A stretch of 6,366 nt of DNA from Chloroflexota bacterium (GTDB taxonomy: Bacteria; Chloroflexota; Dehalococcoidia; GIF9; AB-539-J10). The notes under the pieces were generated by a model, which made no database searches, had not been told where the DNA came from, and saw only the letters and a list, made by a program, of their open reading frames with translations. Both the position numbers and the translations under genes were made by a program. Numbering within the stretch: the stretch's first letter is position 1; the number at the start of each line of letters is the position of its first letter. This document shows, piece by piece, positions 1 through 5,613 of the stretch. The stretch is taken from the NCBI GenBank assembly GCA_015222255.1, contig JADFUX010000038.1:1-6366 (forward strand), read 5' to 3'.

Positions 1-375
1 CCGCAAGTCATAATAATCTATGGCAACCCGGCTCAGATAGCCCGACTAATACAGGCTGCTGTATATGGAACAGGTGAACCTGTCGTTTCCAGCGCTTCAG
101 GCGGCTTCGCCTGTGGCGCAGAGATAACCCAGACGATCCTGACTGACCAGTGCCAGTTCATTGTGGTTGGTGGGGGTGACCGAATGATTGCCCAAACACA
201 AGATCACGAGGTTTCCTTTGCTGTACCTATAAGCAAAGTGGAGGCGCTAGTTGAAGGACTTGAAGCAACGCATAAGGCTGGAATGAGATACCCCACTCCA
301 TCCTTCCTAACATTTAAGCCGGAATTTCCTCCAAGCTTTAGCGAGCTTATGGACTATTTGAGGCAGGACGGTTAG
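1..375 (+). CDS. DUF169 family protein, C-terminal part (5' truncated by window edge)
   Basis: The frame is open from base 1 and closes with TAG at 373-375, giving 124 visible residues. DUF169 proteins are usually roughly twice that long, so about half is missing on the left. The visible part begins PQVIIIYGNPAQIARLIQAA, the 'IYGNPAQ' strand-and-helix typical of DUF169. A small Gly/Ala/Cys stretch (SGGFACGAEI) follows, then VVGGGDR, and then a 'EVSFAVPISKVEALVEGLE' segment that matches the family's usual 'El.f.iP' region. No signal peptide or membrane segment is visible. The biochemical role of DUF169 is unknown. Some members occur beside redox or metal-related genes, but nothing here supports a specific role. 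The gene converges on the transketolase operon with a 108-bp gap. An ATG at 163 lies inside the domain and is not the real start. Family assignment is from recognised motifs and is fairly secure. Confidence 0.8.
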   Translation, partial: PQVIIIYGNPAQIARLIQAAVYGTGEPVVSSASGGFACGAEITQTILTDQCQFIVVGGGDRMIAQTQDHEVSFAVPISKVEALVEGLEATHKAGMRYPTPSFLTFKPEFPPSFSELMDYLRQDG

Positions 376-483
376 CATCCAGGAACATTGTGATACTCCC
401 TGAACGAGGCGCGGTGCTCTCTCGGGAAATTAGCGCGGGCGCAAGTCGTTTGGGAAAGAGGCGGGTACGCTTTGAAACCCAGC

Positions 484-1428
484 TTAAGTATCTTGCTTTC
501 TCTTAACCACCGCCCTCACCCCCTCCTCAATATCCTTAGCAGTGAGGCCGTATCTCTCAAGGAGCTCCTCAGCTTTGCCTGATGAGGCATATCTGTCACC
601 AAGGTTGACGAATCCCATAGGCACTGGCTTTTCTCTAGCTACTACCTGAGCAATTCGGCTACCCAAGCCACCATGCGCTAAATGCTCTTCAGCGACAACA
701 ATGGCACCCGTCTCTGAGGCTGCTTTGACTACGGCTTCTTCATCCAGTGGCTTGAGAGTATGCATGTTGATTACTCGGCAGTCTATCCCTTGCCTCGCCA
801 AGACGTCCGATGCCTCCAAAGCCATGGCTACCATGATGCCCATAGCTATAACCGTAGCATCTCTGCCTTGTCTCATAGTCACCGCCTTGCCCAGGGCAAA
901 GTGATAGCTCTCAGGATAGACAAAGGGTGTTTTGGGACGGCCTAGTCTGATATAGAAAGGGCCGTAAGTGCTTGCGGCTACTTTCACGGCCTCAGCAGTC
1001 TCGATGCCATCGGCGGGAACAATAACAGTCAAGCCAGGGAGGGCACAGTACAAGGCTAAATCCTCAATGGCTTGATGAGAGGTCCCATCTTCGCCCACAC
1101 TGATGCCACCATGAGTAGCCACAACCTTGACATTTAACCCCATCTGTGAAAGGCACATCCTCACTTGATCAAAGCAGCGACAGGAGGCGAAGACAGCGAA
1201 GGTGCTGGCAAAGACAGTTTTGCCTGAAGCAGCCAATCCCGCAGCTATGCCTATCATATTCTGCTCTTCCAAGCCGCAATCGAAGAAGCGATCAGGGAAT
1301 TCCTTGGCAAAGAAGTGCGTCATTGTTGAGGGTGACAAATCCGCATCAAGGACGATAATATTAGGATTGTCTTTCCCCAGCTCTACCAGGGTCTTTCCGT
1401 AGCTTTCACGCGTGGATATTCCAGCCAT
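484..1428 (-). CDS. tkt (C-terminal half): Transketolase, C-terminal subunit
   Basis: This 314-residue cytoplasmic protein is the pyrimidine-binding plus C-terminal half of a split transketolase, which transfers two-carbon ketol units in the non-oxidative pentose phosphate pathway using thiamine diphosphate (TPP). Visible motifs are VLDADLS (26-32), GLEEQNMIGIAAGLA (52-66; Glu55 aligns with the Glu that activates the TPP aminopyrimidine), FASTFAVF (73-80), HGGISVGEDGTSHQ (106-119), VIVPAD and FYIRLGRP. A transketolase C domain with EEHLAHGGLG follows from about residue 190. The length is normal for a stand-alone C half. The start is ATG with an AGGTGA ribosome site (minus strand, 1433-1438) four bases upstream. 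It lies 60 bp downstream of the N-terminal subunit gene and is probably cotranscribed with it. Related two-part enzymes include the pyruvate dehydrogenase beta and DXP synthase C regions, but the paired N half argues for transketolase. The exact sugar substrate cannot be read from sequence. Confidence 0.93.
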   Translation of the reverse strand: MAGISTRESYGKTLVELGKDNPNIIVLDADLSPSTMTHFFAKEFPDRFFDCGLEEQNMIGIAAGLAASGKTVFASTFAVFASCRCFDQVRMCLSQMGLNVKVVATHGGISVGEDGTSHQAIEDLALYCALPGLTVIVPADGIETAEAVKVAASTYGPFYIRLGRPKTPFVYPESYHFALGKAVTMRQGRDATVIAMGIMVAMALEASDVLARQGIDCRVINMHTLKPLDEEAVVKAASETGAIVVAEEHLAHGGLGSRIAQVVAREKPVPMGFVNLGDRYASSGKAEELLERYGLTAKDIEEGVRAVVKRKQDT

Positions 1429-1432
1429 GATT

Positions 1433-1438
1433 TCACCT
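1433..1438 (-). promoter_or_regulatory. Ribosome binding site of transketolase C-half gene
   Basis: AGGTGA on the minus strand, separated from the ATG at 1428 by four bases (AATC). It fixes the start of the C-subunit gene and gives that gene its own ribosome entry inside the operon, immediately downstream of the dispersed-repeat remnant. Confidence 0.7.
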
Positions 1439-1484
1439 GATCCTTCGCTCCGCTCGCAATAACGGCAAAAGCATTCGCAATGAC
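1439..1484 (-). repeat. Remnant of a GTCATTGCGAG-type dispersed intergenic repeat
   Basis: Read on the minus strand, the gap between the two transketolase genes holds two related units. The first, GTCATTGCGAATGC, is at 1471-1484. The second, beginning GTTATTGCGAGCGGAGCG and running on through AAGGATC, is at 1439-1463. 'GTCATTGCGAGCGNAGCGAAGCAATC' style sequences are a known class of short dispersed repeats in several bacterial genomes. This looks like one degenerate copy followed by a better one. The repeat ends directly next to the ribosome site of the downstream gene, so it forms nearly the whole 60-bp spacer. Recognition is by eye; other genomic copies cannot be seen in this window. Confidence 0.6.
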
Positions 1485-1488
1485 AATG

Positions 1489-2355
1489 CTATCCTAGTTC
1501 CTTTAGCGCTTTTTCCGCTTCCTCTGGCGTAGGTGCCTTACCATGGAATGATACGTTGTTCTCCATGAAGCTAACTCCTTTGCCTTTCGTGGTATGGGCA
1601 ATAACAACAGTTGGCTTGGCTTTCATGTTTTGACATTCCTGTAAGGCTGCTAGAATTCCGTCGAAGTCGTGGCCGTCTATTTCGATAGTATGCCAGCCAA
1701 AAGCCTGCCACTTCTGGGCGAACGGCTCGAGGTTCATGATATCCCGAGTCCAGCCACTGAGCTGCAGCCGGTTGCAGTCAACGATGGCTACCAGATTATC
1801 CAGTTTGAAATGGGCAGCCGACAGAGCTGCTTCCCAAGTTTGCCCCTCATCGCATTCCCCATCGCTCAGGAGAACATATACACGATAATCACGCCGATCA
1901 AGCTTGGCAGCCAAGGCAACGCCAACACTAAAGGACAAGCCCTGTCCCAAAGCGCCGGCAGACATTTCCACCCCAGGGGTGAGATTCCTATCAGTGTGTC
2001 CTTGAAGGCGGCTATCCAACTTTCTCAACGTGAGCAGTTCTTCCACAGGAAAATAACCACTTTCAGCAAGGGCGGCGTACAGGATTGGGGCCGCATGCCC
2101 TTTGCTCAATATGAATCGGTCGCGATCTGGCCATTGTGCGTTGTGTGGGTCGTAGCGCAAGACCCTGAAATACAGTGCGGTGATGATGTCAGCGGCCGAT
2201 AGAGAGCCACCAGGATGACCACTACCTGCCGCGGCTATCATTTTGACTACATGGCGGCGCAGATTCCTGGCTACTTCCTTGAGCTCCGTCACAGATAGGT
2301 TTGATTTGTTGATTGGTGGAGTCAGTCGAGAGGATGGCTCGGCATGATTTGGCAT
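1489..2355 (-). CDS. tkt (N-terminal half): Transketolase, N-terminal (TPP-binding) subunit
   Basis: This 288-residue partner of the downstream C-terminal half binds the TPP diphosphate and Mg2+. Motifs (numbering from ATG 2355) are AGSGHPGGSLSAADI (His47), ILSKGHAAPILYAAL (His87), QGHTDR (His120), SAGALGQGLSFSVGVALAAK, the metal/TPP motif LLSDGECDEGQTWEAA with Asp165 followed by DCNRLQ (Asn195), EIDGHD (His228), TTKGKGVSFMEN and FHGK (His271). The usual GDG is SDG here, which keeps the Asp and second Gly. Length fits stand-alone N halves, which end near this point. The frame can extend three codons to a TTG at 2364 (291 residues), preceded directly by an in-frame TAA. ATG 2355 is preferred because the best promoter would start transcription inside that TTG. 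No good Shine-Dalgarno site precedes either start. The first ~20 residues are polar and outside the conserved domain, so GTG at residue 22 (ahead of TELKE) is a less likely alternative. Confidence 0.93.
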   Translation of the reverse strand: MPNHAEPSSRLTPPINKSNLSVTELKEVARNLRRHVVKMIAAAGSGHPGGSLSAADIITALYFRVLRYDPHNAQWPDRDRFILSKGHAAPILYAALAESGYFPVEELLTLRKLDSRLQGHTDRNLTPGVEMSAGALGQGLSFSVGVALAAKLDRRDYRVYVLLSDGECDEGQTWEAALSAAHFKLDNLVAIVDCNRLQLSGWTRDIMNLEPFAQKWQAFGWHTIEIDGHDFDGILAALQECQNMKAKPTVVIAHTTKGKGVSFMENNVSFHGKAPTPEEAEKALKELG

Positions 2356-2368
2356 TTGTTGCAATTAA

Positions 2369-2398
2369 ATTGTAGACTACCGATATGACCTATGTCTA
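2369..2398 (-). promoter_or_regulatory. Predicted promoter of the transketolase operon
   Basis: On the minus strand TAGACA (2393-2398, five of six to TTGACA) is separated by 18 bases from TACAAT (2369-2374, five of six to TATAAT). A start site six to seven bases beyond the -10 would fall at about 2362-2363, within the upstream TTG and seven to eight bases before the ATG at 2355. The leader would then be too short for a Shine-Dalgarno site, and indeed none is seen. This is a consensus match by eye, without experimental support. Confidence 0.5.
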
Positions 2399-2399
2399 C
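2372..2399. repeat. Operator-like inverted repeat over the transketolase promoter
   Basis: GTAGAC (2372-2377) and GTCTAC (2394-2399) are perfect inverted arms with 22 bases between arm centres, about two helical turns. The right arm covers most of the predicted -35 and the left arm reaches into the -10 of the leftward promoter. The left arm also sits in a nine-base palindrome, GTAGACTAC. The arrangement resembles a dimeric repressor site. No cognate regulator gene is in the window, so this is inference from geometry. Confidence 0.35.
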
Positions 2400-2439
2400 G
2401 TGATTCTGTGATATTTCCAGTTTTCTTGCTTTGCTTCCA

Positions 2440-2468
2440 TTGAGGCCCTGAGCAGACTCAGGTATAAT
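2440..2468 (+). promoter_or_regulatory. Predicted promoter of the amidohydrolase gene, probably leaderless
   Basis: TTGAGG (2440-2445, four of six) is followed by a 17-base spacer and a perfect TATAAT (2463-2468). Seven bases separate the -10 from the GTG start at 2476, so the expected transcription start is at about 2474-2476, on or one to two bases before the start codon. There is no Shine-Dalgarno sequence in the intervening bases, which fits a leaderless mRNA. This is the strongest promoter seen in the window and probably drives the whole rightward gene run. Confidence 0.65.
2447..2462. repeat. Perfect inverted repeat inside the amidohydrolase promoter spacer
   Basis: CCTGAG (2447-2452), CAGA, CTCAGG (2457-2462) form a perfect six-base inverted repeat that fills all but one base of the gap between the predicted -35 and -10. 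In DNA form it could be an operator for a regulator acting between the two promoter elements. It lies upstream of the predicted start site, so it would not be in the mRNA from this promoter. No regulator gene is visible nearby. Confidence 0.45.
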
Positions 2469-2475
2469 TCTTTCA

Positions 2476-3312
2476 GTGATCATAGATTTTCATACCCACA
2501 TATTTCCCCCATGGATAAAGCAACAACGTGAGGAATATGCTAAGCGTGACCCTTGCTTCTCGTTGCTTTATTCCGAACCAAAAGCGAAGCTGGCAACGGC
2601 TGAAGAACTAATCGCCAGCATGGATGAGGCAGAGGTTGATATATCCGTGGCGCTCAACATAGGTTGGGTAAGCCACGAGCTCTGTGTAGAAACTAACGAT
2701 TACATCCTGGATTCAGTGGCGCGGTATCCTAAAAGGCTCGTTGGCTTCTGTTGCATTCAACCTGCTGCTGGTGATGCCGCCATAATTGAGCTGGAGCGCT
2801 GCGCTGAAGCAGGAGCCAGAGGAATCGGGGAAATGAGGCCTGATGTCCAGGGTTTTGACTTCACAGGCGATACCATGAAATCCTTGGTTGATGTAGCACT
2901 CAGACATGACCTTATCTTCTTAACCCATTCTTCTGAGCCCGTGGGACATCAATATATTGGCAAGGGAAGTATTACCCCCGATATTCTGTATTCCTTCATA
3001 TTGAGCTACCCTAATTTGAACATCGTTTGTGCCCACTGGGGTGGTGGCTTGCCCTTCTATGCTTTGATGCCTGAAGTAGCTGAAGCGCTAACTAACGTCT
3101 TCTTCGATACTGCGGCCAGCATTTTCCTGTACCGACCTCAGATTTTCCCGCGAGTAAGTGACATTGTTGGCAGCAACAAAATACTTTTTGGCACCGATTA
3201 TCCTCTTATCTCCCAAAGTCCAATAATTGCCCAAATCCGATATTCGGAGCTCCCAGAAGAAGACAAGAATGACATCTTGGGGCGTAACGCCCAGAAACTG
3301 CTATCTCGTTGA
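2476..3312 (+). CDS. Metal-dependent amidohydrolase (amidohydrolase-2 / TIM-barrel family)
   Basis: This is a 278-residue cytoplasmic metal-dependent hydrolase or decarboxylase of the amidohydrolase superfamily. The ligand pattern is clear: DFHTH at the N terminus (His6, His8), GIGEMRPD (Glu119), FLTHSSEP (His151), VCAHWGGG (His187) and LFGTDYP (Asp241, the catalytic acid/base position). The order and spacing match the 'amidohydrolase-2' branch, which includes ACMSD-like and resorcylate-type decarboxylases as well as true hydrolases, so the reaction and substrate cannot be assigned. The barrel is complete and of typical length, with no signal peptide. The start is GTG, since His-x-His should lie within the first ten residues and a perfect TATAAT sits just seven bases before it. 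It is transcribed divergently from the transketolase operon. Its TGA is 11 bases before the thpR start and six before the end of thpR's ribosome site, so it is probably cotranscribed with thpR, although no functional link to RNA repair is evident. Confidence 0.88.
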   Translation: MIIDFHTHIFPPWIKQQREEYAKRDPCFSLLYSEPKAKLATAEELIASMDEAEVDISVALNIGWVSHELCVETNDYILDSVARYPKRLVGFCCIQPAAGDAAIIELERCAEAGARGIGEMRPDVQGFDFTGDTMKSLVDVALRHDLIFLTHSSEPVGHQYIGKGSITPDILYSFILSYPNLNIVCAHWGGGLPFYALMPEVAEALTNVFFDTAASIFLYRPQIFPRVSDIVGSNKILFGTDYPLISQSPIIAQIRYSELPEEDKNDILGRNAQKLLSR

Positions 3313-3320
3313 AAGGAGGG
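3313..3320 (+). promoter_or_regulatory. Ribosome binding site that decides the thpR start
   Basis: AAGGAGGG lies directly after the amidohydrolase stop codon and ends three bases before TTG 3324. An earlier in-frame TTG at 3309 would place this sequence inside the coding region (as Lys-Gly-Gly), so the downstream TTG is the better start. Confidence 0.75.
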
Positions 3321-3323
3321 AGC

Positions 3324-3920
3324 TTGCAACAACTTCCTGAGCAAATACGTTCTTTTATCGCTATTGAATTGCCCGATGAAATCAAGGGTAGCCTAGCTAG
3401 GCTAAGGCGTGAACTGGAGAGAGATGAGCATACATTCATCAAATGGGTAGGTCCTGGCGCCATTCACCTGACGTTGAAGTTCTTGGGCAACATTTCCTCC
3501 AAGCAAGTAACCGAGGTAACCAAAGCTATAGAGGAAGCTGCTCGAGGCATTTCTCCCTTCCATTTGGAGCTTTCTGAATTGGGGGCTTTCCCCAATATGA
3601 AGCAGCCTCGCGTTCTCTGGGTTGGTATTGGCGGGGAACTAGACAAGCTATTAGGCCTACAGCAAAACGTTGATTTTGCACTCACTCATTTGGGCTTTGC
3701 CAGAGAAGAACGTCCCTTTGCGCCGCATCTGACTTTGGCTCGCATCAGAGAAACAGCCTCACCTATACAGAGAAAGAGCTTCGGCGAACTGGTAATGTCC
3801 ACGGACCTGGAAATCAACCACTGTCTCGATGTCGAACACGTTAGCTTGATGAGAAGCCAGCTAACACCCAGTGGACCTATTTACACTCGTCTTTCGCTAG
3901 TTAAGCTAAAGGTCGGGTAA
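3324..3920 (+). CDS. thpR: RNA 2',3'-cyclic phosphodiesterase (ThpR / LigT family)
   Basis: This 198-residue 2H phosphoesterase belongs to a family whose members open 2',3'-cyclic phosphate ends of RNA to 2'-phosphate and can join tRNA half-molecules in vitro. The body begins IRSFIAIELPDEIK, the usual ThpR N terminus. The two catalytic H-x-T-x motifs are present as AIHLTLKFLG (His48) and FAPHLTLARI (His135). ELGAFPNMKQPRVLWVGI between them and HVSLMRSQLTPSGPIYT near the end are also family hallmarks. The length is slightly above the usual ~180-190 residues because of a short N-terminal extension. Start TTG 3324 is chosen over TTG 3309, which overlaps the preceding stop, because a strong AGGAGG lies just before it. 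The first visible ATG-like Met of other family members is Ile (ATA) here. It follows the amidohydrolase by 11 bases, and a 110-bp gap separates it from the zinc-ribbon gene. Confidence 0.93.
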   Translation: MQQLPEQIRSFIAIELPDEIKGSLARLRRELERDEHTFIKWVGPGAIHLTLKFLGNISSKQVTEVTKAIEEAARGISPFHLELSELGAFPNMKQPRVLWVGIGGELDKLLGLQQNVDFALTHLGFAREERPFAPHLTLARIRETASPIQRKSFGELVMSTDLEINHCLDVEHVSLMRSQLTPSGPIYTRLSLVKLKVG

Positions 3921-3968
3921 AGCCGGTGGACAAAACAGAGTTTTTTGCCAATTTAGGTCAGAATTCCC

Positions 3969-3997
3969 TTGCCATTTCAGCCGTTTTAGCGTAAACT
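3969..3997 (+). promoter_or_regulatory. Possible promoter ahead of the zinc-ribbon gene
   Basis: TTGCCA (3969-3974, five of six to TTGACA) is followed by a 17-base spacer and TAAACT (3992-3997, four of six to TATAAT). A start near 4004 would leave a short leader containing the strong ribosome site at 4017-4024. The gap after thpR is the largest in the rightward run up to this point, so a separate promoter here is reasonable, but the -10 is weak. Confidence 0.3.
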
Positions 3998-4016
3998 TAA
4001 CCATTATTTTTGGTCT

Positions 4017-4024
4017 GGGAGGTG
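4017..4024 (+). promoter_or_regulatory. Ribosome binding site that decides the zinc-ribbon gene start
   Basis: GGGAGGTG with the GGAGG core at 4018-4022 lies eight bases before TTG 4031. A start at the earlier in-frame TTG 4010 would translate this site (Trp-Glu-Val), so TTG 4031 is preferred. Confidence 0.7.
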
Positions 4025-4030
4025 GAATCC

Positions 4031-4258
4031 TTGGAGAACTCCAGTTTTGCTAAGTGTCAGAAGTGTGGTACGGGCGATTTGGTGCCTCTTTCCGACTTCG
4101 GTGGTCAAGGAGCAGCAATTCACTACAAAGCCTGGGTATGTACCAATCCCGATTGCGGCTATAACATAAAAATCAGGAATGGCGAGGTATACATAAACGA
4201 ACCCATTCTCAGCGGAGCACTTCATAGTCGTTCACACCGGGAATTTGCTCCCAAATAG
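4031..4258 (+). CDS. Small zinc-ribbon protein of unknown function
   Basis: This protein of 75 residues has four cysteines in zinc-ribbon arrangement: C9-x2-C12 (CQKC) and C37-x4-C42 (CTNPDC), linked by about 24 residues that include VPLSDFGGQGAAIHYKAW. After the second knuckle, GYNIKIRNGEVYINEPI would supply the closing beta-strands, followed by a basic tail (HSRSHRE). Such ribbons often bind nucleic acid or protein partners, but no named family was recognised. The start is TTG 4031 by its ribosome site. The gene ends five bases before the ComF-family start, suggesting translational coupling. A recent transfer is unlikely from the sequence itself, since its base composition resembles its neighbours. 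Alternatives are a structural zinc protein working with the downstream ComF-type enzyme or a lineage-specific RNA-binding accessory; neither is supported beyond position. Confidence 0.75.
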   Translation: MENSSFAKCQKCGTGDLVPLSDFGGQGAAIHYKAWVCTNPDCGYNIKIRNGEVYINEPILSGALHSRSHREFAPK

Positions 4259-4263
4259 TAAGT

Positions 4264-4968
4264 TTGCTTCGCTTAGGTCAAGTATTTGAGCTAGCAGTTG
4301 ATTCCTTTTTCCCGCGCCAATGTGTTGGCTGTGGGACAGTGGGGAGTTTTCTCTGCCGTGATTGCCAAGAGAAATCACCTAGGTTAATGCCTCCAATCTG
4401 TCCCAAATGTGGCAGCCATCAAGCAAGTGGCATTTTGTGTTCCAACTGCAGGGCAACGCAAACTGAAATCGATGGTATCCGTTCCCCATTCCGCTTTGAT
4501 GGCGTAACACGCCAGGCCATTCACCAGCTCAAGTACAGTAATTTGAAGGCGATTTCTCCCTGCCTAGCTGAATTACTGGCCAATTACCTAGAGTCAAATC
4601 CCTTGCCTGGTGAAGTTCTTGTCCCAGTGCCTCTCCATCCCAAGCGATTGAGGGAGCGAGGCTATAATCAATCCAAGCTTTTGGCTTGGGAGCTAGGTAA
4701 GCTCATCAATGTCCCGGTAATCGAGGATTGCCTCATTCGAGTTAAGGAGGCCAAGCCTCAGGTGAAAGCGGCCAATCTAGAGGAGCGCCAAAGGAATGTG
4801 ATTGATGCCTTTTCATGTCGGAATGCAAGGGTGAGCGGTAAACAGGTTATCCTTATTGACGATGTGTGTACCTCTGGGGCTACATTGGAGTCATGTGCCC
4901 AAGCCCTCAAAAGTAAAGGGGCGATTTCTGTATGGGGTTTGACTTTGGCCAGAGAAATCCAAGAGTGA
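4264..4968 (+). CDS. comF: ComF-family phosphoribosyltransferase-like protein
   Basis: This 234-residue protein has an N-terminal double zinc finger and a C-terminal type I phosphoribosyltransferase fold. The zinc region has paired cysteines CVGC (20, 23), CRDC (31, 34), CPKC (46, 49) and CSNC (59, 62). The PRTase part runs from about residue 75: FRFDGVTRQAIHQLKY, VLVPVPLHPKRLRERGYNQS (119-137), and the PRPP loop VILIDDVCTSGAT (195-207) with Asp199-Asp200. The family includes Bacillus ComFC and Haemophilus ComF, needed for DNA uptake, where the role is thought to involve handling incoming single-stranded DNA. Many ComF homologues occur in bacteria with no known competence, and no other competence gene is seen here. 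The start TTG 4264 has no good ribosome site and is probably coupled to the preceding gene, five bases away. An in-frame TAG at 4225-4227 limits extension. Its stop overlaps the ribosome site of hpf. Confidence 0.9.
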   Translation: MLRLGQVFELAVDSFFPRQCVGCGTVGSFLCRDCQEKSPRLMPPICPKCGSHQASGILCSNCRATQTEIDGIRSPFRFDGVTRQAIHQLKYSNLKAISPCLAELLANYLESNPLPGEVLVPVPLHPKRLRERGYNQSKLLAWELGKLINVPVIEDCLIRVKEAKPQVKAANLEERQRNVIDAFSCRNARVSGKQVILIDDVCTSGATLESCAQALKSKGAISVWGLTLAREIQE

Positions 4969-4973
4969 GGAGG
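4968..4973 (+). promoter_or_regulatory. Ribosome binding site of hpf overlapping the comF stop
   Basis: AGGAGG begins at the last base of the comF TGA and is four bases before the hpf ATG. Ribosomes ending comF would lie over this site, so the two genes are probably translated in a coupled way. Confidence 0.75.
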
Positions 4974-4977
4974 CAAT

Positions 4978-5526
4978 ATGAATCTTCAGATTCTCGCCAA
5001 GAATGATGTAGAAATCACCGAGACGATAGAAGAATATGTTAACAAGAAGATCGGCAAGCTAGATCGATACTTGCCTGCGATTACTGAGGGCAAGGTAGAG
5101 ATTTCCGAGGAAAGGTCAAAACTGCCTGAGAAGCGATTCACCGTTCAGGTCACCCTTGACAGCAGAGGCACTCTAATCAGGGCGCAAGAGAAAGCCAAGG
5201 ATATTCGCACCGCGATTGATAACATATCAGATGCCCTAGCCACCCGAATTGAGCGGTACAAAGGCAAGCGCTACAACAAAGGCAGAGGCACTTCCCTAGC
5301 TCGCCAAGAGGCAGCAACGGAGGAAGGCGAGGCAGAGGTTCCCAAAATGATTGTGAGAACCAAGCATTTCCTTATTAAACCAATGCCTGAAGACGAGGCC
5401 GTAAACCACATGGAGCTTTTGGGACACGATTTCTTCCTTTTCATCAATGCCGACACTAGTGAACTCAACTTGTTATACCGCCGCAAAGACGGCAACTATG
5501 GACTGATTGAGCCAGAGACGGAGTGA
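4978..5526 (+). CDS. hpf: Long-form ribosome hibernation promoting factor (HPF / S30AE)
   Basis: This 182-residue two-domain hibernation factor is expected to bind the 30S decoding channel and pair 70S ribosomes as inactive 100S dimers. The N-terminal S30AE domain (about 1-97) starts MNLQILAKNDVEITETIEEY and contains KKIGKLDRYLP, RFTVQVTL and AKDIRTAIDNISDALATRIERYKGK. A charged linker follows (about 98-122, Arg/Lys then Glu-rich). The C-terminal dimerisation domain (about 123-178) includes IVRTKHFLIKPMPEDEAVNHMELLGHDFFLFINADT and LNLLYRRKDGNYGLIEPE, which is diagnostic for the long form. The ATG has a strong AGGAGG four bases upstream, and the gene is probably part of the comF transcript. 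Long HPF is usually induced in stationary phase or stress; no dedicated promoter was seen here. The next gene is a ribosome-rescue type protein. Assignment is secure. Confidence 0.96.
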   Translation: MNLQILAKNDVEITETIEEYVNKKIGKLDRYLPAITEGKVEISEERSKLPEKRFTVQVTLDSRGTLIRAQEKAKDIRTAIDNISDALATRIERYKGKRYNKGRGTSLARQEAATEEGEAEVPKMIVRTKHFLIKPMPEDEAVNHMELLGHDFFLFINADTSELNLLYRRKDGNYGLIEPETE

Positions 5527-5613
5527 GTTGAAGAAAACAAACCACCTGCTTGAATGTTCCAAGCTGTATAACCCGGGAAAGTGACTTCTTGGCTGTCATG
5601 GCCATTTTGACGC

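Noticed and set aside
376..483. Possible bidirectional terminator between the DUF169 gene and the transketolase operon
   Set aside because: Convergent layout makes one likely, but only short imperfect pairings (for example CGAG/CTCG with a 12-base loop) and no T-run were found.
1834..1865. SDG instead of GDG in the transketolase TPP/Mg motif as a sign of an inactive enzyme
   Set aside because: The metal-binding Asp and the downstream Asn are kept and all catalytic His motifs are intact; SDGE variants occur, as I recall, in otherwise normal split transketolases.
1669..2202. A 177-codon open frame on the + strand opposite the transketolase N-half gene
   Set aside because: It lies wholly antisense to a strongly conserved enzyme, shows no recognisable domain, and has no ribosome site; it is a by-product of the codon pattern on the other strand.
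3932..3946. AAAAC-AGA-GTTTT hairpin followed by Ts after thpR
   Set aside because: The stem is five pairs with only one G-C pair, too weak for a convincing intrinsic terminator.
5567..5572. TATAAC as a -10 box for the VLRF1-type gene
   Set aside because: The only -35-like hexamer nearby (TTGAAT) is 11 bases away, too close, and nothing suitable lies at 16-18 bases.
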